From: CAVSRC01 sp963798195
GTDB lineage: Bacteria > Pseudomonadota > Alphaproteobacteria > Rhizobiales > Kaistiaceae
DNA length: 64,000 bases
Direction of reading: 5' to 3'
Assembly (NCBI GenBank): GCA_963798195.1
Contig: CAWCSF010000004.1
Span: 1 to 64,000, forward strand
The notes below the pieces were generated by a model. The model saw only the letters and a program-made list of their open reading frames with translations, ran no database searches and was not told the DNA's origin. This document shows, in pieces, positions 8,913-18,843 of this stretch. The stretch's first letter is position 1. Each line of letters starts with the position of its first letter. A program made the translations under genes and the position numbers.

Positions 8913-10373
8913 ATGTCAGTCAAACTTGGGGTATTTCTATCTGAGCCGGGTGGTATTCACTCGAATGCTGCAATGCGGCCGGCGAGTTCGATCTCGCATT
9001 CCTTGGTCGGCCCTTTCACGGCAGGTTGCGATTTTGTCGTGCTCGTTGTTCTGGGCGCGGTGAGCGGTAGCCTATTCGATCTGCTTGCGGGAAGTGTTCA
9101 TCGCGGCCGGGCAAGCTATATCGGGCTGGGCTGCGTGGTCGCTGGACTGACTGTCGCGCTGCTCAAATCGCGAAACCTCTACGATCGTTCGTTCGTGCTT
9201 GGCGATCATGTTGTCGTGCCGATCGTCAAGACTTGGTTCGTTGTGTTTTCCCTTCTCGCGATCGCGAGTTTCCTGCTGGGGACGCAGCCGGAATTCTCGC
9301 GCGGCGCCCTGGTTACCTATTTTGCCACCGGCGGCATCGCGCTCATCGGCATCCGGCGCTGCGCCCGCGGTGTCCTGCTCCGCGCCATCCGCAGCGGGTC
9401 GCTGGCAAGCCGCCGCGTCATCCTCATCGGCGATAGCCGCGAAGTCTCCGTATCCGAATTCAGCGACGCCCTCAGGGGGCATGGCTATCGGCTGGTGAAG
9501 AGCGTGCTCCTCAATTGCGCGGGCAGCGATCAGGACGCGGTGACGCGGGTAACCGAGGCGAATCTCGCCAGCGTCGTCCGGACCAGTGAAGTCGACGAGA
9601 TCCTGCTGGCGCTGCGCTGGTCGGACATTGCGTGCGTCGAAGCCATCATGGCGGAACTGCGGGTCGTGCCGGTTCCGGTTCGGCTGCTGCCGGATATGGC
9701 CGCCTCCCGTTTTGTCGCGCGGCCGACGACCGACATCGGCATCGCCCGCACGGTCGATCTTCAGCGCGCCGCGCTGCGCAAGTGGGAAATCGGCGTCAAG
9801 GCGGTCGTCGATTTCATCCTCGCCGCCTTCGGACTCATCCTGTTCGCACCGCTGTTCGCCGCTGTTGCGCTCCTGATCAGGCTCGACAGTCCGGGACCCG
9901 TCTTCTTCCGTCAGTCGAGGGTCGGGTACAACGGGCGGCAGTTCCGCATCTACAAGTTTCGCACGATGACGACGCTCGACGACGGTGCCGATGTCCGCCA
10001 GGCGACGCGCAACGACACACGGGTGACGCGGATCGGTCAGTGGTTGCGCTCGAGCAGCGTCGACGAACTTCCGCAGCTGTTCAACGTTCTCCTCGGCGAG
10101 ATGTCGCTGGTCGGGCCACGCCCCCATGCGGTGGCGCACGACAGCGAGTTCGGCGGCGCAATTTCACACTATGCGCTGCGCCACCAGGTCAAGCCCGGAA
10201 TCACCGGCTGGGCGCAGGTATGCGGGTTTCGCGGCGAGACGCCAACCTTCGACCTCGTGACCAAGCGGGTCGAGCACGACCTCTGGTACATTCAGAACTG
10301 GAGCTTCTGGCTCGACGCATTCATCCTGGTGCGCACGGCCGTCACGCTCATGAATCCGAAGAACGTTTATTGA
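8913..10373 (+). CDS. Undecaprenyl-phosphate sugar phosphotransferase (EPS initiating glycosyltransferase)
   Basis: This 486-aa membrane protein should start each exopolysaccharide repeat unit by moving a sugar-1-phosphate (often glucose or galactose) from UDP-sugar to undecaprenyl phosphate. The N-terminal half has about four hydrophobic segments (residues 35-150) and a CoA-binding-like nucleotide domain. The C-terminal third is the bacterial sugar transferase domain, with a membrane helix (VVDFILAAFGLILFAPLF), FRQSRVGYNGR, FRIYKFRTM, SSSVDELPQL and SLVGPRPH. The size fits the WcaJ/PssY type with an N-terminal membrane module. It opens the EPS locus. Confidence 0.93.
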   Translation: MSVKLGVFLSEPGGIHSNAAMRPASSISHSLVGPFTAGCDFVVLVVLGAVSGSLFDLLAGSVHRGRASYIGLGCVVAGLTVALLKSRNLYDRSFVLGDHVVVPIVKTWFVVFSLLAIASFLLGTQPEFSRGALVTYFATGGIALIGIRRCARGVLLRAIRSGSLASRRVILIGDSREVSVSEFSDALRGHGYRLVKSVLLNCAGSDQDAVTRVTEANLASVVRTSEVDEILLALRWSDIACVEAIMAELRVVPVPVRLLPDMAASRFVARPTTDIGIARTVDLQRAALRKWEIGVKAVVDFILAAFGLILFAPLFAAVALLIRLDSPGPVFFRQSRVGYNGRQFRIYKFRTMTTLDDGADVRQATRNDTRVTRIGQWLRSSSVDELPQLFNVLLGEMSLVGPRPHAVAHDSEFGGAISHYALRHQVKPGITGWAQVCGFRGETPTFDLVTKRVEHDLWYIQNWSFWLDAFILVRTAVTLMNPKNVY

Positions 10374-10640
10374 CGCTTTGCGAGGCACGCGTGTTTTGTT
10401 TTTCAGCATCGTCCCGGCTGATTGTGGCGATGCGGCACATCCGCGCCCAACGTTCGCCCTGATGCGCGAATAGAAGAGAAAAATGAGCCGCGAGAGGGTC
10501 GCGGCGCGCAGTCGCCGGGGTGGCGAAAGAAATGCGGCAGCAAAGAAACGTTGGAATGAATCGCTTTCGCGCCATGTGCGCGAAGGCTCGGCATCGAGGG
10601 TTGGCCAGGCATGCCGTGGCGTAGGCGGAGAATCGCGGCG
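10374..10640. other. Intergenic region after the sugar transferase gene
   Basis: These 267 bp hold a 7-bp stem-loop (GCCGCGA, loop GAGGG, TCGCGGC; 10487-10505) without a T-tract and a T-rich stretch (about 10390-10402) just after the sugar-transferase stop. Either could take part in termination or processing. No gene is seen. Confidence 0.4.
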
Positions 10641-11465
10641 GTGGCTGGGGGCGATATAGATCGAACGGACGGGGCGGCCTCGGTCGCCCTGGAGAAGCTT
10701 CGCAATTACGGACGCCGCCTCCTTCAGCCGCGCTACTGGCCCGAACTGCGGCGCTTCGTCGTCCGCCGCCTCAGCCGCCGGCCACTCGACGAAAATACCG
10801 CGACGCAGGCGCGCGCTCTCAGCGCCGATATGGCGATCACGCGCGACCAGGCGATGAAGGCCTTGGGCTTTCCGGCATCAGCGATGAAGTCGTTCGGTCG
10901 CGAGGAGCGCGCCCGGCTTGCGGCTGCCCAGATTCGCGTCAACGCGGCACGCGGCGGCATGGGCGGTGGCGCTGATATCGATCTTCTCTACAGCCTTTGC
11001 CGTGCACTCGATGCGCGGCGTGTTCTGGAGACAGGTGTGGCCTTCGGCTGGTCGAGCCTGGCGATTCTCTCGGCCATCGGTTCGCGTCCCGATGCGATCC
11101 TGACCAGCATCGACCTGCCTTACCTGGGCGCGAACCTCGACGACCTCGTTGGCCTGGCGGTACCCAACGACCTGAAGACGGGCTGGTCGCTGCGCCGTGG
11201 TGCGGATCGCGATGAACTGCCGCTCGCCATCGCCGAGGTGCGGCCGATCGACATCGCCCACTACGATTCCGACAAGTCCTATGCCGGGCGGCGCTGGGCC
11301 TATCCCCTCATTTGGGAGGGCCTGCGCCCGGGGGGGCTTCTGATGTCGGATGACGTCGAGGACAATCTGGCTTTCCTCGACTTCGCGACCGAGATCGGGG
11401 TGAAGCCCCTCGTCGTCAAGGCGCCACATCGCAATCGCCTCAGCGGCATCCTGCGCAAAGCCTGA
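10641..11465 (+). CDS. Class I SAM-dependent methyltransferase
   Basis: This is a 274-aa enzyme. The SAM-binding motif I is VLETGVAFGWSS, followed by an acidic loop, SIDLPYLG (motif II region) and ISHYD-like IDIAHYDSDKSYAGRR, as in the methyltransferase-24/O-methyltransferase-like families. The GTG at 10641 is preferred because GGAG lies 10 nt upstream. An ATG at 10611 would add 10 Arg-rich residues and lacks a site. Placed directly after the initiating transferase in an EPS locus, it probably methylates a sugar or a precursor. The acceptor is unknown. Confidence 0.75.
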   Translation: MAGGDIDRTDGAASVALEKLRNYGRRLLQPRYWPELRRFVVRRLSRRPLDENTATQARALSADMAITRDQAMKALGFPASAMKSFGREERARLAAAQIRVNAARGGMGGGADIDLLYSLCRALDARRVLETGVAFGWSSLAILSAIGSRPDAILTSIDLPYLGANLDDLVGLAVPNDLKTGWSLRRGADRDELPLAIAEVRPIDIAHYDSDKSYAGRRWAYPLIWEGLRPGGLLMSDDVEDNLAFLDFATEIGVKPLVVKAPHRNRLSGILRKA

Positions 11466-11495
11466 AATCGTCGATCGAATGCTTCGGCGGCTGAC

Positions 11496-12560
11496 CTATT
11501 CGGCCGGCTGCTGCTGCGGGCGCGCGCCAGTCGCGATGCGATGGCGAAGGCGCAGGATGGGCTGTTCCATCAGGTGCCAGGAGAGAATGCACACTGCGAA
11601 GGTCGCGGTGACGACGATCAGGCCGAACTCGACCCGCGGCAATTTGCCGACGTATTTCTCGACGATCTTCGGCATCCAGTTGTGGACGAGATAAAGGCCG
11701 TAGCTGATCTGGCCGACATACTGGAGCGGCTTGAGGTTGAAGATGGCGCCGGTCCAGCCGTTGAAGCCGATCGCGGCCTTGAGCACGAGCCATGCGAAGA
11801 AGACGCCGCAGAGCAGGTTGTTCGTGAAGTAGCGCAGCACGCTGCCTTCGCCGAAGATTACCCACGATCCGACCGCCACCACGATGCACGACCAGGCGAC
11901 GATCGTGAAAGCCGTCGGGATCCAGCCGGAGTACCATTCGAAACGGTTCGAGCGGCCCTCGCGATAGGAGAGCATCGCAAGCAGGCAGCCGAGAGCGAGT
12001 AGCTCGAAGTTGCTGGGCAGCAATCCGCGCGCGTCGGTGAGCGACATGCCGGCCTTGTAGATGACGACCTTGAAGATGAACGACAGGACCATGAGTGCGA
12101 GTGTCGTGGCCGGTAGCCATCTGCGCGGCGTCAGCACGATGGCGAGCGGCCAGAGCAGGTAGAATTGTTCTTCGACCGCGAGGCTCCAGAACACGTTCGA
12201 CGGATTGCCCAACGCGATCCAGACATTGGTCAGGTAAGAAGCATGCCATGGCCATGTGCTGGCGATCGGCTCGATCCCGAGCAGCACAAGCGCCAGGATG
12301 ACGGCATAGAATGCAGGCATCAGCCGCAGGAAACGGCGCATGTAGAAAGAGCCGAACGCCACCGACTTGTTTTCGGCGGAGTCGAAGCTCTGCAGCAGGA
12401 TGCCGGTGATCAGGAAGCCGCTCAGGGTAAAGAAACAACCAACGCCGATCGTGCCGGCGCCGATCGGGAAGTGGTTGTTGATCCACGAGCCGCCGTAATG
12501 CTCGATCATTACGGCACCGAGCGCGAACGCGCGCAGCGTATCGAGCTGGTGCATGCGCAT
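11496..12560 (-). CDS. Acyltransferase family 3 (EPS O-acetyl/acyltransferase)
   Basis: This 354-aa integral membrane protein has about ten hydrophobic segments. The family start LDTLRAFALGAVMIEHYGG carries the conserved Arg and the His about 11 residues later. CFFTLSGFLITGILL and NVFWSLAVEEQFYLLWPL are family hallmarks. Such enzymes move acetyl or other acyl groups onto surface polysaccharides. GGGG lies 8 nt before the ATG. It is convergent with the methyltransferase gene, 30 bp away, and probably decorates the EPS unit. Confidence 0.93.
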   Translation of the reverse strand: MRMHQLDTLRAFALGAVMIEHYGGSWINNHFPIGAGTIGVGCFFTLSGFLITGILLQSFDSAENKSVAFGSFYMRRFLRLMPAFYAVILALVLLGIEPIASTWPWHASYLTNVWIALGNPSNVFWSLAVEEQFYLLWPLAIVLTPRRWLPATTLALMVLSFIFKVVIYKAGMSLTDARGLLPSNFELLALGCLLAMLSYREGRSNRFEWYSGWIPTAFTIVAWSCIVVAVGSWVIFGEGSVLRYFTNNLLCGVFFAWLVLKAAIGFNGWTGAIFNLKPLQYVGQISYGLYLVHNWMPKIVEKYVGKLPRVEFGLIVVTATFAVCILSWHLMEQPILRLRHRIATGARPQQQPAE

Positions 12561-12658
12561 GGGTCGTGCCCCTGACCAACGGAATGGGCCAACTGCACAC
12601 CCAGTTCTTGTCGAGAGAATGGCCGTCCGCGAAGACGCCGGCGCGAATCGTCGCGGCG

Positions 12659-13913
12659 TCAGTCCACGGATTCAGAATGCGGCATGGACAGCGGCGAACT
12701 GAGCATCGGCGGGCTGCGGCTGTTCAGCCGCTCATAGACGCCTTCGATCGCGTCGGCGTGGCGCTCGACTGTCAGCTTGGCCGCCGACTTCAATCCGCCC
12801 TCGGCGAGTTTCTGCGCTACCGCCGGTTCGTCGAGCAACCGGCGAACCTGTTCGACCCATGCTTCGAAATCGTCCGGATCGAGCACCAGCCCGGATACGC
12901 CGTGCTCGACCACTTCGCGCAAGCCGCCATCGGATGACACGATCGCCGGCAAGCCGACGCTCTGGGCTTCGACGCCGACCCGCGCGAGCGGCTCGTCCAC
13001 CGCCGGCGCGATCATGACGTCGCATGCCGCCATCCATTCGGAAACGTTGTCGACGAAGCCGGCAGATACCAGCCGCTTGCGCCAGTCGCCGCCCTTGCTC
13101 AGCATCTCGAAATAGAGATCGTCGCGCGGCTCCTGCACGTCGCCGCAGACGACGCCGTAGATGGGCCGGCCGTCTGCCGTCGCCTCCAGCCGCTGCAGGA
13201 TCTTCAGCAGGAAATGCGGGCGCTTGCGTGCCAGCAGCGCTCCGAAATAACCGACCACCGCTGCGTTCTCGGGGATGCCCGCCCTCGCGCGCACGCGCCG
13301 GCGTGCCTCGGCAAGCTCGTCGATGCCGAGGCTCGCCTGAAACGGATTGTAGACAACCTCGCTCTTGGCCTTGGCCCACGAGGGGAGCAGGTTACGGCTG
13401 TAGGCCGAGACGCACACGACCCACGAAGCCAGCCTCAAACCAAGGTCCACCGAAAAGCTCGGGGCGTACACGCTGCGCCAGTGGGTGAGGAGCGGGCGTC
13501 CGGTCAGGCGGCTTGGCAGCGACCACGTCCGCAGCATGCGCTTGTCGTTGACGTGAACCAGCGAAACGCCGTGCTTGCGGATAGCGTTGATGCAGGCTGG
13601 GCCCGACGTCAGGTTGCCCAGCCGGAATCCGTCCTTTCGCGTCGAACTCCGCAACCGATCCGAGGGCCGGCAGGTCGATGAAATCGAGGCCCCGCTGGCG
13701 CGCAAGATCGCGAGCGAAGCCGGCGCCATGGAAGGCGGGCATCACTTCGCGTCCGCGCCGGGTCAGTTCCTCAATGAGGAGGAACGAGGAATAGATGCTA
13801 CCCCCGCGTGTATCCACAGCATATGGAAACAGAATCAAATCTGCACCTGCCGGATTGCGTGCCGTGCCAGAAAATCTTCGCGCAAGTGTAGGGCACAATT
13901 GCGTTTTTGGCAC
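12659..13913 (-). pseudogene. Glycosyltransferase family 4, split by a frameshift
   Basis: Two overlapping frames together make one GT-B glycosyltransferase. The upstream frame (13913 to about 13635) gives LILFPYAVDTRGGS, ELTRRGREVMP and SVAEFDAKG. The downstream frame (about 13635 to 12659) continues KDGFRLGN, then HVNDKRML, VGYFGALLARKRPHFLL, a DP-sugar-binding E-x7-E region and ASDGGLREVVEHG. The switch lies at 13630-13640 in GCGAAAGGAC and behaves like one extra base. Without it the protein would be about 415 aa, normal for GT4. The start is uncertain (ATG 13913 has no good ribosome site). It is either a recent mutation or a sequence error. Confidence 0.75.
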
Positions 13914-13956
13914 GCTTTACTTGACACTCCGTTACGATCGGCTCGGGGCACGGGAG

Positions 13957-14961
13957 TCAACGAAGACCAGCCAACCGCGTTGTGAGAGCATCGAGCCGCT
14001 GTTCGAAAACCCGGTCCTCGCTCAACATGCCGGGCTGTTTTGCCAGGTTGCCTAAATCATCGGTTGCACGCTTGATCAGGCCGCGGTCGCGCTTTGCCCG
14101 CCAGGCCGAAAAACGCGGCGACGCCAGCGCCCGCTCGGCGCGTCGATGCACTCGCCGGCCGAACTGGTGCAATGCTTGCCGCGACTGCGATGGCTCCGCC
14201 ACGTAGCGCCGCAAGAAATACTTCAACGCCGAGGCGCTGCTGTGATCGTTGAAGCGATGTGCCTGGTCGTGGGCCCACAGCATGGCGTTGCGCAGCGCCG
14301 CGCCAGTGGAACTGGAGGCCACGGCGCGCGGTAGGTAAGGCATGTTCATGGATTGCGTCCAGTCGAGCCACTTGAAGGTGCTCACCAGCGGCGAACTGAC
14401 CACCGGAACCCACGGCACGCGCAATGCATCCGCGACGATCGCGGCGTGCATGGCCTCCGCCAGCACGAGGCGCGCGCGGCGGATGCGCTCGACGATGGCG
14501 CGGCTGTCGCCGAGTGCATTCACGTATTCGATGCCGGCGCCGAGGCACGCCTCCGGCCAGGCCGCATCGCGCTCGGCTTCGAAATGCGGCACGAAGACCA
14601 CGCCATTCCGCTCCGCCTCCGGCAGCGGCGTGAACTCCGGCAGCGCTGCCAGCAGGATGGCGCCGTCGGTGATCGCCGCGGCGCTCGGCAGGCCGAGCAC
14701 AGACGCGCTCAGCGGACCGCGCACCGAGACGATGTTCCAGTTGCTCCCCCCGAAATTCGGCGGCGGGCCGCCATAACCGACGCCGCTCGAGAATACGATC
14801 CAGCGCGCTGCCGCCGGCATCTCGGTGTTGATGATCGTGCCGATGCCGCTGAACAACGTCTCGTCGGAAGGGTCCCACCGATCGGGCAGGAGCCGCTGCC
14901 ACAGCCAGTCGTTCAGGCTGTCGCCGAAGTTCGGGCTCCTGTCGAAATAATAAAGCTTCAT
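13957..14961 (-). CDS. Polysaccharide pyruvyl transferase family protein (ExoV-like)
   Basis: This 334-aa protein begins MKLYYFDRSPNFGDSLNDWL, the typical N-terminal asparagine-phenylalanine-glycine-aspartate signature of the polysaccharide pyruvyl transferase family. It continues with SSGVGYGG, SVRGPLSASVLGLP, ITDGAILLA, VFVPHF and AEAMHAAIVADALRVPWVPV, where His/Ala near residue 215 match the active-site region of ExoV/CsaB-type enzymes. It would add a pyruvate ketal from PEP to an EPS sugar. Its ATG overlaps the flippase stop (ATGA, 14958-14961), showing co-translation. The long upstream open frame in phase with it is not coding. Confidence 0.88.
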   Translation of the reverse strand: MKLYYFDRSPNFGDSLNDWLWQRLLPDRWDPSDETLFSGIGTIINTEMPAAARWIVFSSGVGYGGPPPNFGGSNWNIVSVRGPLSASVLGLPSAAAITDGAILLAALPEFTPLPEAERNGVVFVPHFEAERDAAWPEACLGAGIEYVNALGDSRAIVERIRRARLVLAEAMHAAIVADALRVPWVPVVSSPLVSTFKWLDWTQSMNMPYLPRAVASSSTGAALRNAMLWAHDQAHRFNDHSSASALKYFLRRYVAEPSQSRQALHQFGRRVHRRAERALASPRFSAWRAKRDRGLIKRATDDLGNLAKQPGMLSEDRVFEQRLDALTTRLAGLR

Positions 14962-16448
14962 GCCTTCGCCATCGAAGGAGACGCTCCGCGCCGCGTGATC
15001 GCGCCGGCGAGCGAGGCGAGCACGCTGCGGATGTAGCCGCGCCACAGGCCAAGGAAGTCGCCGACGATCAGTGCCGCCGCATAGGTAGCTGCGCCGAGCG
15101 CAATCAGCAAGCCGAGCAGGACGATGCCCGGCATGGCGCCGCTCAGTTCGAGCATGCCGAAACGCACGGCCGCGACCATGATGCCGCTTGCTACCACCGG
15201 CGGCATCAGTGCCTGGAGCAGGGCGACGACCGACAGCCCGATTTCCGATCTGAGGGCGCTCACATTGTAAACCGCGACCATGAGAGCCCGCGTCGCGATG
15301 GCAAGGAGCACGCCGACGATGCCGAAAGTCGTGCCGGCCGCGACCAGCACACCCGTTCCGATAATTTGCGCCGCCGACTGGCGGACGACGATATGCACCT
15401 TGCCGACCGCGATCAGCGCCGGCGCAAAGAAATAATTTACCACGCCGCCGAGCATGACGAAGCCGAGCAACTGCATCACGACGATGCTCTCGCTCCACTT
15501 GTCGCCGAGCACGACAGGCACCAGCAGGTCCGCGATCGCGCCGAGGCCGAAGAACATCGGCAGGGACGCCAGCGCCACGAATTGCGTCAGGCGGATGTAG
15601 GCCCGCCTCAGCTTCTCGTGGTCGTGCTGGATCGTGCTGAAGGCCGACAGGGCGACGGCGGTCAGCGGCGTCACGGTGAACTGCACGATGAAGTCGAAGA
15701 AGCGCCAGCCAAGCCGAAAATGGCCGAGTTGCGACAGTCCGAGCACCGCGCCGGTAATGCCGTCGGCGAGGCGCTTGTTGATGATGCCGGCGAGATTGGC
15801 GAGCAGGATGCCGCCGCCGATGCGCACCATGCGGCGCGCCTCCGGCCGGTCGAATTCCCGCCGCGGCTTCCACGAGAGCATCGCCCACAGCGTGATCGTC
15901 TGCACGACCGCCGACGTGACCCGCTGGCCCACCAGCGCATAGACGCCGGCGCCGTTTACCGCGAGATAGACGCCAACGACGCCGCCGCCGATCGTCGCAA
16001 GCCATGTGCGGGCGGCGAGGGAGCGATAGTCGAAGCGCCGTTTGAGCAAAGCTTCGGGAATGGCGTTCCACGCCTGCAATGCGCACAGGGGCGCGAGCAG
16101 GATGAGGACGAGCCGGAAGTCCGCGCTCATCCAGCCGCTGAAGGCCGCGACGCCGGCGATAACCAGCACGCTGGTCAGCGGGCCGGCGAAAGCCAGCAGC
16201 CAGAAAGACGTGTTGATCAGCCGGTCGTCGATATCCTTTTGCCGCTGTAGCGCCTCGACCTGGCCGAAGCGCGACACGAAGCCCATGATGTCGATGACGA
16301 TCATGGCGAGCGCGACAAGGCCGATATCGGCCGGAGTCAGGTTCCGGGCGATGAAGATGAAGAGGCCGAAGGCGATGAGCTGCCGCCCACCGTTGCTGAG
16401 CAGGCTCCATACCGAACCGACGAAGGCCTGCTGCTTGAGGTTCTTCAA
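14958..16448 (-). CDS. Lipopolysaccharide/EPS flippase (Wzx, MOP superfamily)
   Basis: This 496-aa integral membrane protein has about 12-14 hydrophobic segments. The opening KQQAFVGSVWSLLSNGGRQL and the early LTPADIGLVALAMIV are typical of the oligosaccharide flippase (RfbX/WzxC-like) family. It should move the lipid-linked repeat unit to the periplasmic face. The start is TTG with only a weak ribosome site, so an alternative start close by is possible. The pyruvyl transferase gene is translationally coupled downstream. Confidence 0.92.
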   Translation of the reverse strand: MKNLKQQAFVGSVWSLLSNGGRQLIAFGLFIFIARNLTPADIGLVALAMIVIDIMGFVSRFGQVEALQRQKDIDDRLINTSFWLLAFAGPLTSVLVIAGVAAFSGWMSADFRLVLILLAPLCALQAWNAIPEALLKRRFDYRSLAARTWLATIGGGVVGVYLAVNGAGVYALVGQRVTSAVVQTITLWAMLSWKPRREFDRPEARRMVRIGGGILLANLAGIINKRLADGITGAVLGLSQLGHFRLGWRFFDFIVQFTVTPLTAVALSAFSTIQHDHEKLRRAYIRLTQFVALASLPMFFGLGAIADLLVPVVLGDKWSESIVVMQLLGFVMLGGVVNYFFAPALIAVGKVHIVVRQSAAQIIGTGVLVAAGTTFGIVGVLLAIATRALMVAVYNVSALRSEIGLSVVALLQALMPPVVASGIMVAAVRFGMLELSGAMPGIVLLGLLIALGAATYAAALIVGDFLGLWRGYIRSVLASLAGAITRRGASPSMAKA

Positions 16449-16743
16449 ATCCGGGAGCCCGCTGAAAAATCCGTCTCTGCCCCGCGTGAGGCGCGTCGCA
16501 CGATCGGGCGATGAAGGTCGAGCGCGCGGGCATCATCCCGCGCCTGCCTCCGCTCACCGCGCTGCCATCCTCGCGAATGTTTATGTCGCTCTTTGGGCAG
16601 TCCGAATTTGAGCGCCTCGCCTCGCGGGCCACATAACTGCCGAGATTGCCCGATAGGAACGAACGGCACGCGGCGATCCGGCGAGTGTGAAGTAGGCGGC
16701 GACTTTATTCTCCTTTTATCGTTTGCCAGGGGCGCTCGCGGCG
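16449..16743. other. Divergent promoter region inside the EPS locus
   Basis: This 295-bp gap lies between the flippase (minus) and a glycosyltransferase (plus). It contains a 7-bp stem-loop (GCGCGGG, loop CATCAT, CCCGCGC; 16524-16543) and a short AT-rich patch at about 16700-16722, probably the plus-strand promoter. No gene is seen. Confidence 0.5.
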
Positions 16744-17863
16744 ATGCCGAAATCTATCACGTTGGTTGCACAAGGCCTGAGCGGCGGTGGCGCCGAGATG
16801 AGCATGTTGCGCCTTGCCGAGGATTTCGTTCGGCGTGGTTACGACGTCTGCATCGCCGTTCTCTGGAAAACCGGCCGGCTGGTCGAAATGCTTCCGTCCG
16901 GCGTTCGCGTTATCGAGGTCGGGGGAGGGCGGCTGAGCTGCATCCCGCGCCTCGCGCGTCAGTTCGCCCTGCAGCGACCCGACGCCGTGATCGGCTTCAT
17001 GACCTACGCCAATGTCGTCGCGATCCTTGCGCAGATGCTGTCGCCCAGCATGAAGAAGATCGTGGTGTCGGAACACAACACGTTCACGCGCAGGATCAAA
17101 TTGAGTGGCGGGATTCCGCGGTTGTTTCACTATGCGGCATACGTGGTCTACCGCTGGACGAAGGCGGTTGTCTGCGTCTCGCATGGCGTCGAGGACGACC
17201 TTGCCGCGGCGACACATCTGCCACGCCGGCTGCTGACCACCATCTATAATCCCGTCATCACCGATGATCTTCTCGAACGCTCCTCCCTGCCACCCGATCA
17301 CCCTTGGCTCCGCGACAAGACGTGCCCGGTGGTGCTCACCGTCGGACGGCTGGAGGCGCAGAAGAACTATCCCATGCTGTTACGCAGCTTTGCGCGCGTC
17401 GCGCAGCGTCTGGATTGCCGGCTCATCGTCCTCGGCGAAGGCGGTTTGCTCGGCGCGCTGACCGAGGAGGCGGAGCGCCTGGGCGTGGCGGATCGCGTGG
17501 ATTTCGCCGGTTTCCGCCCGGATGCGATGGCCTTCATGCACCACGCGGATCTGTTCGCGCTGTCGTCGGACTATCGAGGGCCTGTCCAACGTCCTCATCG
17601 AGGCAATGGCAGTCGGCTGCCCGGTCGTCTCGACCGACGCGCCGCATGGGCCACGTGAGGTTCTGGGCGACGGCCGCTTTGGCCGGCTGGTGCCAGTCGG
17701 CGATGTAGATCGCTTCGCGCGGGCGATGGAGGAAGCCTTGCGCGAGCCGGGCGATCCGAATCCGCGACGGAACTGGGCAAGGGCCTTCTCGGTTGAGGCG
17801 AGCGCGGACCAGTACCTGCATGTGGCGGGTCTGAACTCGCGCGTGGATGAAAGCGTGGGGTGA
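16744..17863 (+). pseudogene. Glycosyltransferase family 4, split by a frameshift
   Basis: The first frame (16744 to about 17573) gives an N-terminal GT-B domain (VAQGLSGGGAEMSML, SEHNTFTRRI, VSHGVEDDLA) and most of the C-terminal donor domain (VLTVGRLEAQKNYPMLLRSF, DLFALSSDY). The second frame completes it with EGLSNVLIEAMAVGCPVVSTD, the E-x7-E donor site, and GPREVLGDG. The switch is at 17571-17575 (TATCGAGG), where one extra base separates SSDY from EG. The whole protein would be about 373 aa, normal for the family. The start is set at ATG 16744. An in-phase TTG at 16723 is less likely. Confidence 0.8.
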
Positions 17864-17872
17864 GGCATAAAA

Positions 17873-18805
17873 ATGCGGGTTTCGGTCATTGTTGCGGCGT
17901 TCAATGTGGCGGACCTGGTCGGCCGGGCGCTGGAAAGCGTTCGTGCGCAGACGTTCGAAGACTGGGAAGTCATCGTCGTCGACGATGCATCCACCGACGG
18001 CACGCCCTATGCGGTGGCGTCCCTTGCGGAGATCGACGCCCGCATTCGGCTGGTGCGCCAGGAGGTGAACCGGGGCCCGGCCGCCGCTCGCAATCGCGGC
18101 ATCGAAGAAGCGCTCGGCGATTGGGTGGCCGTCCTCGACGCGGACGATGCGTGGCGGCCGGAAAGGCTGGAGCGCATGCTGGCGGCCGCCGCGAAGGCGG
18201 ACGCCAATTTCGTCGCAGACAACCTGATCTTTGTCGATGAGCACTTGCGTCGCGAGACCGGCGCGGCTTTCGACATTTCGGATGAGATGATCGCCTTCAC
18301 TGCCGAGGCCCTGTTCGCCCACCGCAACCCTTGGGACTACGGCATCCTGAAGCCGTTGATGCGGCGCAGTCTGCTGGCGGAATCGGGCGTTCGCTACGAC
18401 GAGCGGCTCCGCTTCGGCGAGGATTTCCTGCTGACGTCCGAGCTTCTGTTTCGTGGCGCGCGCGCCGTGCTGACCGGGGCCGGCTACTATCTCTACACGA
18501 CGCCGGTCGGCCATCTCAGCCGCCAGCGGTCGGCGGGATCGCGGTCGACCACATCGCTGGAATCCCTCATGTGGATCACGGAGGTGCTGGAGAAGCGCTA
18601 CCGGTTGCGCATCACGCCGCAGATAGCGCAGGGTCTCGCGCGTTGCCGGCGGCGGATCGAGCAGCGCCTCGTGGCCCGCGAGATCACGCGTCTGCGCAAG
18701 GAACGCAGTCTGTCCGGGTTGACGGCCTATCTTCTCGGGCATCCGCGTGACGCCGTGCGCTACCTGGTGAAATCGAAGACGTGGGGCAGGGCGTTCGGCG
18801 GCTGA
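17873..18805 (+). CDS. Glycosyltransferase family 2
   Basis: This is a 310-aa inverting GT-A enzyme. The start MRVSVIVAAFNVADLVGRAL, VVDDASTDGTP (nucleotide-sugar Asp pair), NRGPAAARNRG and VLDADD (the DXD-like metal site) are classic GT2 motifs within the first 100 residues. GAGG sits 8 nt upstream. It begins 9 bp after the preceding glycosyltransferase frame, in one plus-strand operon that ends with the sulfotransferase. It should add one sugar of the EPS unit at the cytoplasmic membrane face. Confidence 0.93.
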   Translation: MRVSVIVAAFNVADLVGRALESVRAQTFEDWEVIVVDDASTDGTPYAVASLAEIDARIRLVRQEVNRGPAAARNRGIEEALGDWVAVLDADDAWRPERLERMLAAAAKADANFVADNLIFVDEHLRRETGAAFDISDEMIAFTAEALFAHRNPWDYGILKPLMRRSLLAESGVRYDERLRFGEDFLLTSELLFRGARAVLTGAGYYLYTTPVGHLSRQRSAGSRSTTSLESLMWITEVLEKRYRLRITPQIAQGLARCRRRIEQRLVAREITRLRKERSLSGLTAYLLGHPRDAVRYLVKSKTWGRAFGG

Positions 18806-18843
18806 TCGATGAAGTCGGGGGTGGGGGCTTCGGAGGACAGGAC

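Noticed and set aside
13863..13914. CGTGCCA and TGGCACG repeats and a sigma-54-like TGGCACG
   Set aside because: The -12 TTGC element is missing at the needed spacing on both strands, and the inverted repeats are 38 bp apart. Too weak to call.
13957..16632. An 891-codon minus-strand open frame
   Set aside because: Only its last 334 codons (from ATG 14961) show a protein family. The upstream part lies out of phase over the flippase gene and is Arg/Ala/Gly-rich nonsense typical of high-GC shadow frames.
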